DNA from: Gimesia algae
GTDB lineage: Bacteria; Planctomycetota; Planctomycetia; Planctomycetales; Planctomycetaceae
Length of the DNA stretch: 64,000 nt
NCBI RefSeq assembly: GCF_007746795.1
Contig: NZ_CP036343.1
Location: 3,714,369-3,778,368 of the forward strand
Direction of reading: 5' to 3'
The notes under the pieces were generated by a model. The model was not told where the DNA came from, did not search any database, and saw only the letters and a program-made list of their open reading frames with translations. The position numbers and the translations under genes are program-made. Positions within the stretch are counted from its first letter, which is position 1. Each line of letters starts with the position of its first letter. Shown here piece after piece: positions 37,917 through 47,377 of this stretch.

Positions 37917-38463
37917 GACCGAAGCACTCCTTTGCAGAATGGACCACTCTCCGTAGTGGCGATCAAACGAATTAGAATTTCTCTTGATTTGGAAAACGAA
38001 ACTGTACCCAGCCTCTTAGATTGACAATTTCGCGATCGAAGTCTTTTTGGAAATGTGACTTTACTTTCATGATACAGCTGAAATCATGTCATATGAGACA
38101 GCGAACCATACTGAGAGAACGATAATTTTGCATAGATTGGATTTTACGTCAATACGAAAAAGTGAGCATTTGCATTCATTTTCAGATCGATGCCCATTCC
38201 CCGCTCATTCAATCTCCACTTTTTGCCATTAATCTTCTCAGTAAATTTCAGACGCCCTCGCTCTGCTTCGTTTTTGGCCTTGCCATATAATTTGTTTTTG
38301 ATTATTAAACGCTCCTCTTTCAACTTCTCTACCGAGACCTTTCCCCTCTATTGAATCCACTTCGATTCGAATAATCTGAACATTTCTGTTGAATTAATCA
38401 CATTCGACAACTCATAAATACTTTTCAAATGGGCTGTTTATAGTCAGCACGGAGGCTTATTCC
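37917..38463. other. Gene-free divergent spacer upstream of skp
   Basis: About 550 bp, AT-rich, with no open frame of interest. It carries the divergent promoters of the skp-lpx operon and of the SH3-domain gene. TTGTCA at about 38024 (on the minus strand) is a possible -35 box, but I could not find a convincing -10. No repeats seen. Confidence 0.5.
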
Positions 38464-39888
38464 ATGTGTCCGTTAGACCGCTGGATTCTGACACCTTTAT
38501 TAATCACAGGGCTCTTACTCAGTCTTGCTGACGATAGTATTGCGGCGAAACGTACTTTTCCCTACGACGCTGTCGTCAATGCGGAAGAAGCGCTGGTGCG
38601 CAGTGGGAATGGAACCCGCTATTATCCAACCATGAAACTCAAAAAGGGAAACCCCGTCACCGTGCATCGTCATGATCCGGGTGGCTGGTTCATGATTTCT
38701 CCTCCCCAGGGAAGTTTCAGCTGGATTCGCGCAGAACACGTGCAAAAAACAGGAAATCAAACAGGGCGAGTCATTGAAAATGGTGTGGTGGTTCGCGTAG
38801 GAAGCTCTTTTAGTGAATCACGGGATGTCGAGCAGATTCGACTTTCTAAAAATGATGAAGTGACGATTCTGGGCAGCAAAAATGTTCCTACCGAATTTGG
38901 GAATGTGCTGATGTACCAGATTAAACCACCTACGGGAGAATGGCGCTGGATTGAAGGGCATCTGATTATCCCGACTGACCAGTATCTACCTGGAAAAACG
39001 GTACCCGTTCCCGTCGATCAACCCATTGCAGTCAATCAAAATGACCCTTTCAGTCAGGGCAATTCACTCAACAAATCGCTTGCTCCCAAGCAGGAAATGA
39101 TCAAAACCCCCACCGATGGCTCAGCCCGTCGCAGTGTTCCGGAAGAAGAGCAGATGGCTGCTGCTAAAGATGCGATCAAAACGATCGACACTCAGTTCCG
39201 TGCCATGATCGAAGCAGAACCAACTGCCTGGGACTTAAATGGGCTGGAACAGGATTACAAAACCCTGCAACAGGAAATCAAACATCCTGCGATTGCCAGC
39301 AAAATTGATCTGCGGATTGAAGCCGTGAATCGTTATCGAAAAGTTCAATCCGAGTACCAGGATTTTCTGAAGCTGGCTGAAGAAACCAGTAAACGCGATG
39401 CGGAACTGGTTTCAATGGCTCCGGAACAGAATAAAACAAGCCGGTATCCCACTCCCGATACAACCATTACACCTGGTTCAGAATCATTGCTGCCGCCGAC
39501 TCCAGAACCAGCCTCAGAACCGACTGCACCCACTCAACCACTGACGCCACTGCCACAACCCAGTGCGCCTCAGCCTTCAATACCACAACCGGGGGCGATA
39601 CAGCAGCCAGCTCCATCTGCCCAACCACAGTTCTCTGGTGCAGGAATCGTTCGCCGGTTAAGGAATGTTCGTCAGGGAATGCCCACGCATGCACTGACTG
39701 CCCCGAATGGACAGTTCCTGGCCTATCTGCAGCCGGTCTCACCACAAATCAACCTGGACGCTGCCATCGGACGCCCTGTCGGCGTTACCGGAAAACGCTG
39801 GTTCCGCAATGATTTACGCGGAGAATACATCCTGGTTGAATCCATGATGCCCGTCCGACTGCAGGCAGCTCCGGTTCCACGTCAATAA
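38464..39888 (+). CDS. Secreted SH3-domain protein with Pro-rich linker
   Basis: 474 residues with a signal peptide ending near SIAAK. Residues about 33-95 and 100-165 look like two bacterial SH3 modules (EEALVRSGNGTRYYPTMKL, VVVRVGSSFSESRDVEQI). A helical segment follows (residues 225-310), then a Pro/Gln/Ser-rich stretch (about 330-390) and a C-terminal strand-rich end (about 395-474). SH3b modules bind peptidoglycan or peptides. A GGAGG site is 9 bases upstream of the ATG. It is likely a cell-envelope structural protein. Confidence 0.75.
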   Translation: MCPLDRWILTPLLITGLLLSLADDSIAAKRTFPYDAVVNAEEALVRSGNGTRYYPTMKLKKGNPVTVHRHDPGGWFMISPPQGSFSWIRAEHVQKTGNQTGRVIENGVVVRVGSSFSESRDVEQIRLSKNDEVTILGSKNVPTEFGNVLMYQIKPPTGEWRWIEGHLIIPTDQYLPGKTVPVPVDQPIAVNQNDPFSQGNSLNKSLAPKQEMIKTPTDGSARRSVPEEEQMAAAKDAIKTIDTQFRAMIEAEPTAWDLNGLEQDYKTLQQEIKHPAIASKIDLRIEAVNRYRKVQSEYQDFLKLAEETSKRDAELVSMAPEQNKTSRYPTPDTTITPGSESLLPPTPEPASEPTAPTQPLTPLPQPSAPQPSIPQPGAIQQPAPSAQPQFSGAGIVRRLRNVRQGMPTHALTAPNGQFLAYLQPVSPQINLDAAIGRPVGVTGKRWFRNDLRGEYILVESMMPVRLQAAPVPRQ

Positions 39889-39923
39889 TTGACCGCGTCC
39901 CAATTCACACGCTGAAAACAGAA

Positions 39924-39963
39924 ACAGCCCTCTGCTCACCGGGAACAGAGGGCTGTTTTATTT
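39924..39963. terminator. Bidirectional rho-independent terminator
   Basis: ACAGCCCTCTG pairs with CAGAGGGCTGT, followed by TTTATTTT. It sits between the convergent SH3 gene and nucleoside transporter gene. Confidence 0.85.
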
Positions 39964-39978
39964 TCATCAGGCGGAAAC

Positions 39979-41277
39979 TTAAACCATTTCTTCTGTGCCT
40001 GCTGCCTTGGCAACGTCTTCTTCTGTGAGTTCCTTTTTAGGATCGTCTTTAAACAGGATCAGGAAGATCACCATAATCACGAATGCGGTTGCTGCAGGAA
40101 TAATCCAGAATTCTTTCCAGTTGAGTAACCTTTCAGCCCCTTCACCCGTAACAATCTCGTTTTTCAGTAAGCCCATGACTTGCGCCCCGATCAGCATTCC
40201 AAACCCCTGTGTCGCCAGGACCAGGAAGCCCTGTGCCTGGGCACGAATAGAGGGACCTGCCTTTTGTTCCACATAGATCTGGCCTGTCACAAAGAAGAAG
40301 TCATAACAGATACCGTGCAACACAATTCCGGAAATAATCATCCAGTAAACGGCTTCCGAAGCTCCCGCTGCAAAGAATGCGTAACGCAGCACCCAGGCGA
40401 ACATGCCAAACAACAGCATGCGTTTAACACCCAGGAATTTGAAGAAGAACGGCATCAATAACATAAACAGAATTTCTGACATCTGGCCGAATGTCATCTC
40501 AAATGCGGGATCCGCTATATTGGCATCTCCGACAAACATCGGTGCAAAATTATAATAGGAGGCCAATGGAATGCAGATTAATAGTGAGCTCGCCATGAAT
40601 ACGAGGAATGATCGGTCCTTGAGGAGCGCCAGAGAGTCCAGGCCCAGAATATCGCGGACAGAAATTGCCTTTCCTTTGGAAGGCGGCGGAGTATGTGGCA
40701 GCGTCAGGCTGTAAATCCCCAGCAGAACTGCCGCTCCTCCAGCGACATAAAACTGATTTGGAAGAGTATCGGCGTGCATGAACTTACTGACAATAATTCC
40801 AGCAATAATCCAGCCGATGGTCCCGAAAACCCGAATCAGTGGGAACCAGACCTGCTGATTCTTCAAATGTGAGAAGGCGATCGTATTCGTCAGACCCAAA
40901 GTAGGCATGTAACATAACATATGAACCAGCAAAAGCAGAATGAATGCAGTACTACCTTCTACGATTGGTTCGGCTGCGTTGGGATCATATACAATCACAC
41001 TCGGAGCATAAGCCAATACCACCCCGCCAATCACTAACAATAATGCCAGAACGCGTTCTGAAGAAAAGAATCGATCCGCCACCATTCCTAACACAAAAGG
41101 AGAGATAATTGCAGCAATGGGGCCTACGGTATACGCCCAATGCGTTATACTTTCCATCCCATGCGCCTTCATGTAGTTGCCCACGGTCACATACCAGGCC
41201 CCCCACACGAAGAACTCGAGAAACATCATGATGGAAAGTCGAATACCTATAACGACTGGCGATTGCTGCGATGACAT
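39979..41277 (-). CDS. Nucleoside:H+ symporter family MFS transporter
   Basis: 432 residues with about 12 membrane segments. [20 protein letters not shown], then [20 protein letters not shown], and the later [21 protein letters not shown]-type segment are typical of the NupG/NHS family. It probably imports nucleosides with protons, but planctomycete members may carry sugars. The C-terminus is charged ([15 protein letters not shown]). An AGAAGGG site lies a little far upstream of the ATG. Confidence 0.85.
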   Translation of the reverse strand: [432 protein letters not shown]

Positions 41278-41784
41278 GTTGGGCTGGCCCTTCTTCTGAT
41301 CTGTGGCGTATTACCGTGAGCTCTGAATCAATGATCGCTACGATCATGTCCCGAAAATACAAATCAGGCAAGTATAAAGGGATTCACTCCCGCGAATTTC
41401 TCCTGAAAGATCCCAGATCGTCACCTGGAATTGTCTCAGCCGCCTCATGTTACTCTCGCTGTACCTTTGCTTTTGCAACAGGCACTGGTTTCGCCTGATC
41501 GTCAACATCTCTCAACCAGCGTAGGGAGATGAAGTTGGCTTGATGAAATACAGCCAGGCTCTCAACTTTATATTATGCTGTATCTCATTTTTATATATAG
41601 ACTTAAGGACCTATAGTTCAAACAATCCAGAATTTATCCATATTTTATATTCAACTCACATTAACATTCATGGAATAATCGCTACAATCCCATCTATCCG
41701 AATAATCGTTAGAATCGGCACAGGCGGAACTCACTCTCACCTCACTCTCAATTAAAATGTCACCACTTTCTTGAGAGGTCTGTT
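41278..41784. other. Gene-free AT-rich spacer
   Basis: About 510 bp, notably AT-rich from 41550 to 41720. The only open frame (41540-41755, TTG start) has no homology and random-looking composition, so I do not call it. Promoters for the flanking divergent genes must lie here. Confidence 0.5.
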
Positions 41785-42198
41785 ATGAATCTGTTGAAAA
41801 ATTTCTGGTACGATGAAGCTGGTTTAGTAATGTCAGCTGAACTGGTCGTACTCGGTACTGTAGGAGTCCTGGGTGCTACCGTTGGGTTAAGTGCGGCTTC
41901 AACCGCGATTAATGATGAAATGGTTGAGTTCAGCGAGGCAATTCGCAGCCTCAATCAGAGCTACCACATCGAAGGGCACCAAAACTGCCGCGCCTGGTCG
42001 GCTGCTTCCTCTTATCGTCAGCAGGATGTTGCTGTTTCACTCGCGGACCTGTGTGGTCAGATCGAAGAAGCAGAAGGAACTGTCGATAAGCGTTCCCACC
42101 TGAAACGACAGGCACCCCCCAAATCCAAAGAGCTGCGCAAAAAAATGGAAGCAAAGAAGAAAAAAAATAAAGAGAAGAAAAAGAAGAACGAAGCCTGA
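41785..42198 (+). CDS. Small single-helix protein, prepilin-like N-terminus and Lys-rich tail
   Basis: 137 residues. After a short basic start (MNLLKNFWYDEAG) comes a hydrophobic segment LVMSAELVVLGTVGVLGATVGLSA, as in Flp/TadE-type prepilins, but the Glu is at position +6 after the Gly instead of +5. The C-terminal third is extremely Lys-rich (KKKKNKEKKKKNE). Two cysteines lie near residues 66 and 91. GAGAGG precedes the ATG. It may be a secreted pilin-like or membrane-anchored nucleic-acid-binding peptide. The function is unknown. Confidence 0.6.
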   Translation: MNLLKNFWYDEAGLVMSAELVVLGTVGVLGATVGLSAASTAINDEMVEFSEAIRSLNQSYHIEGHQNCRAWSAASSYRQQDVAVSLADLCGQIEEAEGTVDKRSHLKRQAPPKSKELRKKMEAKKKKNKEKKKKNEA

Positions 42199-42226
42199 TC
42201 AGCTGGAACTACAGACAGCTTGAAAC

Positions 42227-42266
42227 AAAAAAGCCCTCTTCGAGTCAACTCAGAGAGGGCTTTTTC
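42227..42266 (+). terminator. Rho-independent terminator
   Basis: AAAAAGCCCTCT pairs with AGAGGGCTTTTT around a loop of about 14 bases. It follows the prepilin-like gene and directly abuts repeat copy 5. Confidence 0.88.
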
Positions 42267-42269
42267 AAT

Positions 42270-42365
42270 TAGACTGTGTCCACAGTTTAACTGTAGCGTC
42301 TCCAGAGCCGTTTGAACCGAGTATAATAGATTGAGCGACACTTTAGTTAAATGTAATGCGCGCTA
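42270..42365 (-). repeat. 96-bp palindromic repeat, copy 5 (MITE-like, inverted and divergent)
   Basis: On the minus strand it reads TAGCGCGCATTACATTTAAC ... GGACACAGTCTA, the same ends as the other copies, with extra differences inside (GCGTCGC for GCGTCTC). On the plus strand it starts TAGACTGTGTCC. It lies 7 bp from the stop of the leftward gene at 42373. Confidence 0.8.
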
Positions 42366-42372
42366 GCTGTTT

Positions 42373-43245
42373 TCAGTGACTCTGATTCCACTCGTCAACC
42401 TGCTGCAACACTTTAATCACCGCCTTCAACGGGTCAAGTGCTTCTGCCTCGAACCGGTAGGACACTCGCGGATTGTGCGGTGGCGAATAGGTACAGCTGA
42501 ATAAAAATTCGTCAGGGCGGATACCAGGTTTGAGACTATAATCGCGAATTCCCAGCTCATTCAATTTTTGGACAGCGGCACTCCAGGTAGCTGAATCTCG
42601 TCGCAACATCGTTTCTGCACGCTGCCGAAATTGCTGATCGATGACTTTCCTCTGTGGGACTTCTGCCTGTGAAGGTGTCGGTGTATTCTGATCAAATGGA
42701 TTCGTTACAGTGTTAAGCTGTTGAACCCCGCCTTGATTGAAGGGATTCTGTGAGCTTGTTGCATCGGGCTGGTTTTCAAATGATGCCTGTCGGATTGGAT
42801 TGCCGCCCTGTGGCTGACGCTGTTCCAGATCAGGCGATGTGAGTCCCGTCATTTTTTGATCGGGCTCCCTCTGAGCAGGAGCCGAATCCAGTTGCCAGCC
42901 TTCCAAAGCTCCTGCGGGAGGCAACCATTCTTCACCCTGCTTATGCCCGTTCTGAGTGGAAGCAGCTTCACCAAACGGATTCCGCATACCAGAATCTGCC
43001 TTACCGGATCGGTCCGCTAAAGAGGATTCATGCCCTAAATCAATTTCATGCGATGAGGCATCGAACGAGATTTCTTCAAACGGGGACCGGGTAGAATCTT
43101 CGTTTTCGAAGAGCTCATTTTCATTGAGAGCCGACTTTTTAACGGGAGCGATTTCCGGAATACCGAAAATTGCCAGCATCGGTACTGCGACCAGAGGTAT
43201 CAGTACGAGCAGCGTTGAAAAAAAGTCATTTGATTTGGAGCGCAT
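42373..43245 (-). CDS. Hypothetical membrane-anchored protein
   Basis: 290 residues. A short N-terminal membrane segment (FFSTLLVLIPLVAVPMLAIFGI, residues 8-30) precedes a long low-complexity region rich in Gln, Asn, Pro and Asp (about 60-205), then a compact C-terminal domain (QRAETMLRRDSATW ... VIKVLQQVDEW). No family recognised. GGAGGAG lies before the ATG. The topology suggests a periplasmic domain. Confidence 0.65.
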   Translation of the reverse strand: MRSKSNDFFSTLLVLIPLVAVPMLAIFGIPEIAPVKKSALNENELFENEDSTRSPFEEISFDASSHEIDLGHESSLADRSGKADSGMRNPFGEAASTQNGHKQGEEWLPPAGALEGWQLDSAPAQREPDQKMTGLTSPDLEQRQPQGGNPIRQASFENQPDATSSQNPFNQGGVQQLNTVTNPFDQNTPTPSQAEVPQRKVIDQQFRQRAETMLRRDSATWSAAVQKLNELGIRDYSLKPGIRPDEFLFSCTYSPPHNPRVSYRFEAEALDPLKAVIKVLQQVDEWNQSH

Positions 43246-43954
43246 TTGCGTTTCTCCTCCATGTTCGCAATCACGCTATCGGAAACTATCCGATTTGAAC
43301 AATGGGAACAATCCTTGTTCTCAATGCTTGGTTACCAGAAACCATCTTGGCCAACCACATTTCCCAATCACTCAATGGCCTGTCCCAGGCTCGATTACAA
43401 CCTGGGAATCTGTTGAGTGATTGATGTCTGAACCAAACGGACCGTTGAAAAAACAATACGAGCCGACTGGTTCAGGGGTGCGGATCATACAGAAAGACCG
43501 TAATTGGAACAATTGAACTTTAGCGAATTCTCTTCTTTTCAGGAAATCTACTCAAAAACTCCTGTTTCATACCCCCCCCCTCAACTGTTAAAATGGGTCA
43601 GCAGGTCACCTTGGAAAACATAAATGGTACGCATCGCAATAATGCGACAAGTCAATTTGAAGAATCTGTCTTGACAATTTATAAAAAAACAGAGAGAACA
43701 CGCGATCTAATTGATTACGGTTTGTCTTGAGGTTCGATCTAATACTATAGCATCAAGTCAAAATACAGATTGGATCTGTGTTCGGCATTCATTCAAAAGA
43801 CCTTATCATTTCACTGCAGAAAACCCCTCAGCGGTTTCGTAAATCTGTGTGGTCTATATTTCTTACTGGTTTTAGACAGTTTTTCCGCTAACAGTGCTCA
43901 GCCGGAAATCAGTCCAAAGCAAGTGGATTTCGACAAAGGGAGTCACGGAATTCA
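43246..43954. other. 709-bp gene-free region with a large stem-loop
   Basis: It holds no supportable gene. The notable element is a nested inverted repeat at 43365-43423: CAATCACTCAA with TTGAGTGATTG outside and CCCAGG with CCTGGG inside. The remainder is AT-rich and contains the upstream region of the DUF1571 gene. Confidence 0.6.
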
Positions 43955-44776
43955 ATGGTTAAACAGCACTCTTACTTACAAAATACAGTTCTGGTCCGCC
44001 AGACAAAGAAGTTCGTTGCCATCGCAGGAGTTCTGGCTCTGACAGCAACTGCCTGCCTGACACAGGCGAGCCCTCTACAGGCACAGTCAGATCATGCTCT
44101 TGATCCTGCAATTCGCCTGGCGATGAAGAGCTACGAATCAACGGCGGAAGTGAAAGACTTCCAGGGAACCTTTATTAAACGTGAAAAGGTAGGCCGCAAA
44201 ATGCAGGCTACCCAGACGATGGCGATCAAGTTTCGCGAGAAACCACTGAGTGTCTATCTGGGTTTCCAGCAACCACACGCCGGCCGGGAAGTCATCTATT
44301 TCCATGGACGAAATGGAAATCAGATTCTCGCTCATGAAACAGGCATCAAAGGACTCGTCGGAACTGTCTCTCTGCAACCCAACAGTCCACAGGCAATGGA
44401 TGAGAGCCGTTACCCGATCACAACGATCGGCATTCGTAAAATGCTGTATCAGATCTTGAAACAATGGAAAGAAGAGCGAGCCGTCGATGCAGGCGTTGCC
44501 GTTAAATATTTCCCGGACGCCAAGCTCGGTAACATGCAGTGCAAAGTTCTGCAGACCAGCTACCCGCAGCAGAAACAGGGTATCCGCTTCCAGATGACAA
44601 GACTCTATATCGACAAAGCAACAAATTTGCCCGTCCGTGTCGAACAATATGACTGGCCTACCAGAAAAAACAGCCAGCCGGAATTAGTCGAAGAATACAC
44701 CTACACCAACATCCGCACTAACGTCGGATTAAGTGATGCTGACTTCGATCCTAAAAATCCTGGTTACAATTTCTAA
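43955..44776 (+). CDS. DUF1571 family exported protein (LolA-like fold)
   Basis: 273 residues with a signal peptide ending near LQAQS. The DUF1571 core runs from DFQGTFIKREKVGRKMQATQ through MAIKFREKPLSVYLGF to VEEYTYTNIRTNVGLSDADFD. This family has an outer-membrane-lipoprotein-carrier-like half-barrel fold and is abundant in Planctomycetes. The ligand is unknown. GGGAG is 12 bases upstream. Confidence 0.88.
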   Translation: MVKQHSYLQNTVLVRQTKKFVAIAGVLALTATACLTQASPLQAQSDHALDPAIRLAMKSYESTAEVKDFQGTFIKREKVGRKMQATQTMAIKFREKPLSVYLGFQQPHAGREVIYFHGRNGNQILAHETGIKGLVGTVSLQPNSPQAMDESRYPITTIGIRKMLYQILKQWKEERAVDAGVAVKYFPDAKLGNMQCKVLQTSYPQQKQGIRFQMTRLYIDKATNLPVRVEQYDWPTRKNSQPELVEEYTYTNIRTNVGLSDADFDPKNPGYNF

Positions 44777-44804
44777 GCTCAATATTAAACATCACTAATA
44801 AATC

Positions 44805-44842
44805 AAAAGCCGAAGACTTGGTTTCAGTCTTCGGCTTTTTTA
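44805..44842 (+). terminator. Rho-independent terminator
   Basis: AAAAGCCGAAGACT pairs with AGTCTTCGGCTTTT, followed by TTTTATT. It follows the DUF1571 gene. Confidence 0.9.
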
Positions 44843-45065
44843 TTGTGATTGCATCGCATTTCCTTTCTGAGAATCATCAGAACAAGTTGCAAGTGCCTCT
44901 TTTGCATTGATATAATCAGATATTCTCATATGTTTTTATCTGATGTCCTTTTACTTCTGTCCTCACAGAATATTGATTGCCAACCAGCATTCCTCGTTCA
45001 ATCGACGTATCAGATAAAATGCCACCAATTTGATCTTATTTCATCGAACTGCCAAGGAGCCCAGA

Positions 45066-46442
45066 ATGAGTGAAGCGCCCCAGAATGTCTCATCCCGCCG
45101 CGATTTTTTAAAGAACTCCAGTAAACTCGCAGCCGGGGCTTCTGTCTTAGCCGGTACGTCGATCCCCCATGTCTATGCTGCTGATGACAGCACCATTAAA
45201 ATTGCGCTGGTTGGATGCGGCGGTCGCGGAACAGGAGCTGCTGCCAATGCGCTCTCCACTACCAGCGGACCGATTAAACTGGTCGCGATGGCCGACGTCT
45301 TCGATCATCGACTCAATGTCAGTTACAAGAGTCTTAAAAAACAGTTTGATGATAAAGTTGATGTTCCTGATGATCAGAAATTTATTGGCTTCGATGGTTA
45401 TGAAAAAGCCATTAGCTGCCTGGGACCGGGAGACGTCGTACTACTCGTGACTCCTCCTGCATTTCGCTGGGTGCAGTTCGGTTACGCCATCGAAAAAGGC
45501 ATCAACGTCTTCATGGAAAAACCCATCACCGTAGATGGCCCCAGTACCCGCAAGATGCTTGAGCTTGCCAAAAAATCAGAAGAGAAAAACCTGAAGGTCG
45601 GCGTCGGCCTGATGTGCCGTCACTGCAAAGCGCGTCAGGAACTTCACGATCGAATCAAAGATGGTCAGATCGGCGACATACTGGAACTTCGAGCCTACCG
45701 CATGGCCGGCCCGACTGGTTCTGCAGCCACAGGACCCAAACCGGAAAACATGAGCAGCGAACTGCTGTATCAGATCTCCCGGTTCCACGGCTTCCTCTGG
45801 GCCAGTGGTGGCGGCTTCAGCGATTTCCTCATCCATAACATCGACGAAAGCTGCTGGATGAAAGATGCGTGGCCCGTTCAGGCCGATGGTTCCGGTGGAC
45901 GTCACTATCGTGGCGACAATGTCGACCAGAACTTCGACAGCTACAGCGTGGAATACACATTCGCAGATGGCACCAAAATGTTCCTGCGGGGTCGAACCAT
46001 TCCCGGCTGTCGCCAGAAATTTGCCAGCTTCGCACACGGTACTAAAGGGTTGGCCGTTATCTCAACCTCAGCCCACCACCCTGCGAAATCGCGGATTTAC
46101 AAAGGCTATAACGAAACCGATGAAAACCTGGTCTGGGCTTACCCGCAGCCGGAACCCAACCCGTATCAGGTTGAATGGGAAGATTTGATCAACGCCATTC
46201 GTAACGATCAGCCTTACAACGAAGTGCGACGGGGAGCGGAAGCCAGTCTGGTGACTTCAATGGGCCGCATGGCGGCTCATACCGGTCAGATCGTGACCTA
46301 CGACGAAATGCTGAACTGCAAACAGGAATTTGCTCCGGATGTCGATAAACTGACGATGGATTCACCAGCGCCCGTTATTGCCCGCGCTGATGGTTCTTAC
46401 CCCGTACCTTTGCCCGGGATTCTCAAAAATCGTGAGTATTAG
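45066..46442 (+). CDS. Tat-exported Gfo/Idh/MocA family oxidoreductase
   Basis: 458 residues. It starts with a twin-arginine signal (SSRRDFLKNSSKLAAGASVL), so the folded, cofactor-loaded protein goes to the periplasm. Then the Rossmann motif KIALVGCGGRGTGAA and the signature EKPITVDGPS follow, with the C-terminal oxidoreductase domain. The start at 45066 is fixed by AAGGAG. This secreted subgroup is very common in Planctomycetes and likely acts on sugars. The stop TAG belongs to the adjoining repeat copy 3. Confidence 0.93.
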   Translation: MSEAPQNVSSRRDFLKNSSKLAAGASVLAGTSIPHVYAADDSTIKIALVGCGGRGTGAAANALSTTSGPIKLVAMADVFDHRLNVSYKSLKKQFDDKVDVPDDQKFIGFDGYEKAISCLGPGDVVLLVTPPAFRWVQFGYAIEKGINVFMEKPITVDGPSTRKMLELAKKSEEKNLKVGVGLMCRHCKARQELHDRIKDGQIGDILELRAYRMAGPTGSAATGPKPENMSSELLYQISRFHGFLWASGGGFSDFLIHNIDESCWMKDAWPVQADGSGGRHYRGDNVDQNFDSYSVEYTFADGTKMFLRGRTIPGCRQKFASFAHGTKGLAVISTSAHHPAKSRIYKGYNETDENLVWAYPQPEPNPYQVEWEDLINAIRNDQPYNEVRRGAEASLVTSMGRMAAHTGQIVTYDEMLNCKQEFAPDVDKLTMDSPAPVIARADGSYPVPLPGILKNREY

Positions 46443-46533
46443 AGCGCATCACATTTAACCATAGCGTCTCTCAATCTAGTATACTCGGTCCAAATGGCCT
46501 TGGAGACGCTACAGTAAAACTGGACACAGTCTA
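46440..46533 (+). repeat. 94-bp palindromic repeat, copy 3 (MITE-like)
   Basis: Starts TAGAGCGCATCACATTTAAC and ends GGACACAGTCTA, nearly identical to copy 1. Its first three bases are the stop codon of the preceding oxidoreductase. Confidence 0.85.
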
Positions 46534-46581
46534 AGATTCACCCGTCCTGTCTCTGAGACGGGTCGAGGAGATACTTCTCTT

Positions 46582-46622
46582 GCCCGGCGGACTCTGAAAC
46601 ACTTTCAGAGCCTCCGCCAGGC
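46582..46622 (+). terminator. Long GC hairpin downstream of the Tat oxidoreductase and repeat copy 3
   Basis: A long stem with small bulges, GCC(C)GGCGGACTCTGAAA / TTTCAGAG(C)CTCCGCC(A)GGC, with a 3-base loop. It is followed by T residues about 10 bases on (GTTTTTATC). It may terminate the oxidoreductase transcript, or be part of an RNA. Confidence 0.5.
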
Positions 46623-47377
46623 AGCTGAAGTTTTTATCTCATTTCACAGACTTCTACACCTCCCGATTCCGCAATATCCGCGAACTGCCCATCGCATGCT
46701 CACTGTCAGGTTTCCTGTTTTCATCTGTGTCATATATCCAGCTTGACACACTCACGCCTCTCGACAGACTACGTGGTATGCGTCGCGCGCGTAGCACTGT
46801 TTTTCACTCGCTGCGTGCATGAGCACTCGTGGTGACGGCCCCCCGTTTTTCCCGCATTATTCCGGTGATATTCAGCTGAGCGTCGGACACCAGTGGCTGA
46901 TCATCACTCATTTCCTGGTCTGATCAAAGCGTCTTCGAACCATTTTCCGCCTCATTTCGCGCACTTCTCACACCTGTGTGGGGATCGGATTGGGACAATC
47001 TCGCGCCTGTGGGAAACTGCAATACCTGGGAAGAAAAATTCGCCACATCCCTTAGCAGTCATTGCTAATTTTAGACGATGCCAAAGTGTCACTTGGCGAT
47101 CATAATCATTTCCCGCGTTTCATCAACGATGCCAAGAGCATACAAATTATACTCAGCAAAACCCTGTCTACGCAGATGAATACACGCCACTTCATGCACT
47201 CAAAGCCCCTTCAATTTTCATAAGTGGGAATGACTTAAATCGATCCGTGCGAACGCTATTTTCGTGAAGAAAATTGTTCAGGTGAAATGAGCGCTGATCA
47301 GAAAAATTGACAAAATCGACAGAATTGAACAATCAAAGATTGCCTTTTCGGAAAACCAACGGTAAATTCGGTCCTCA

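Noticed and set aside
41540..41755. 71-residue frame with a GGAG upstream in the AT-rich spacer
   Set aside because: Begins with TTG. The product has no recognisable motif and its codon use follows the AT-rich background, so I do not call it.
46893..47105. Short open frame in the long non-coding block before mraZ
   Set aside because: No ribosome-binding site, atypical composition and no homology. Other frames of similar length occur by chance in this region.
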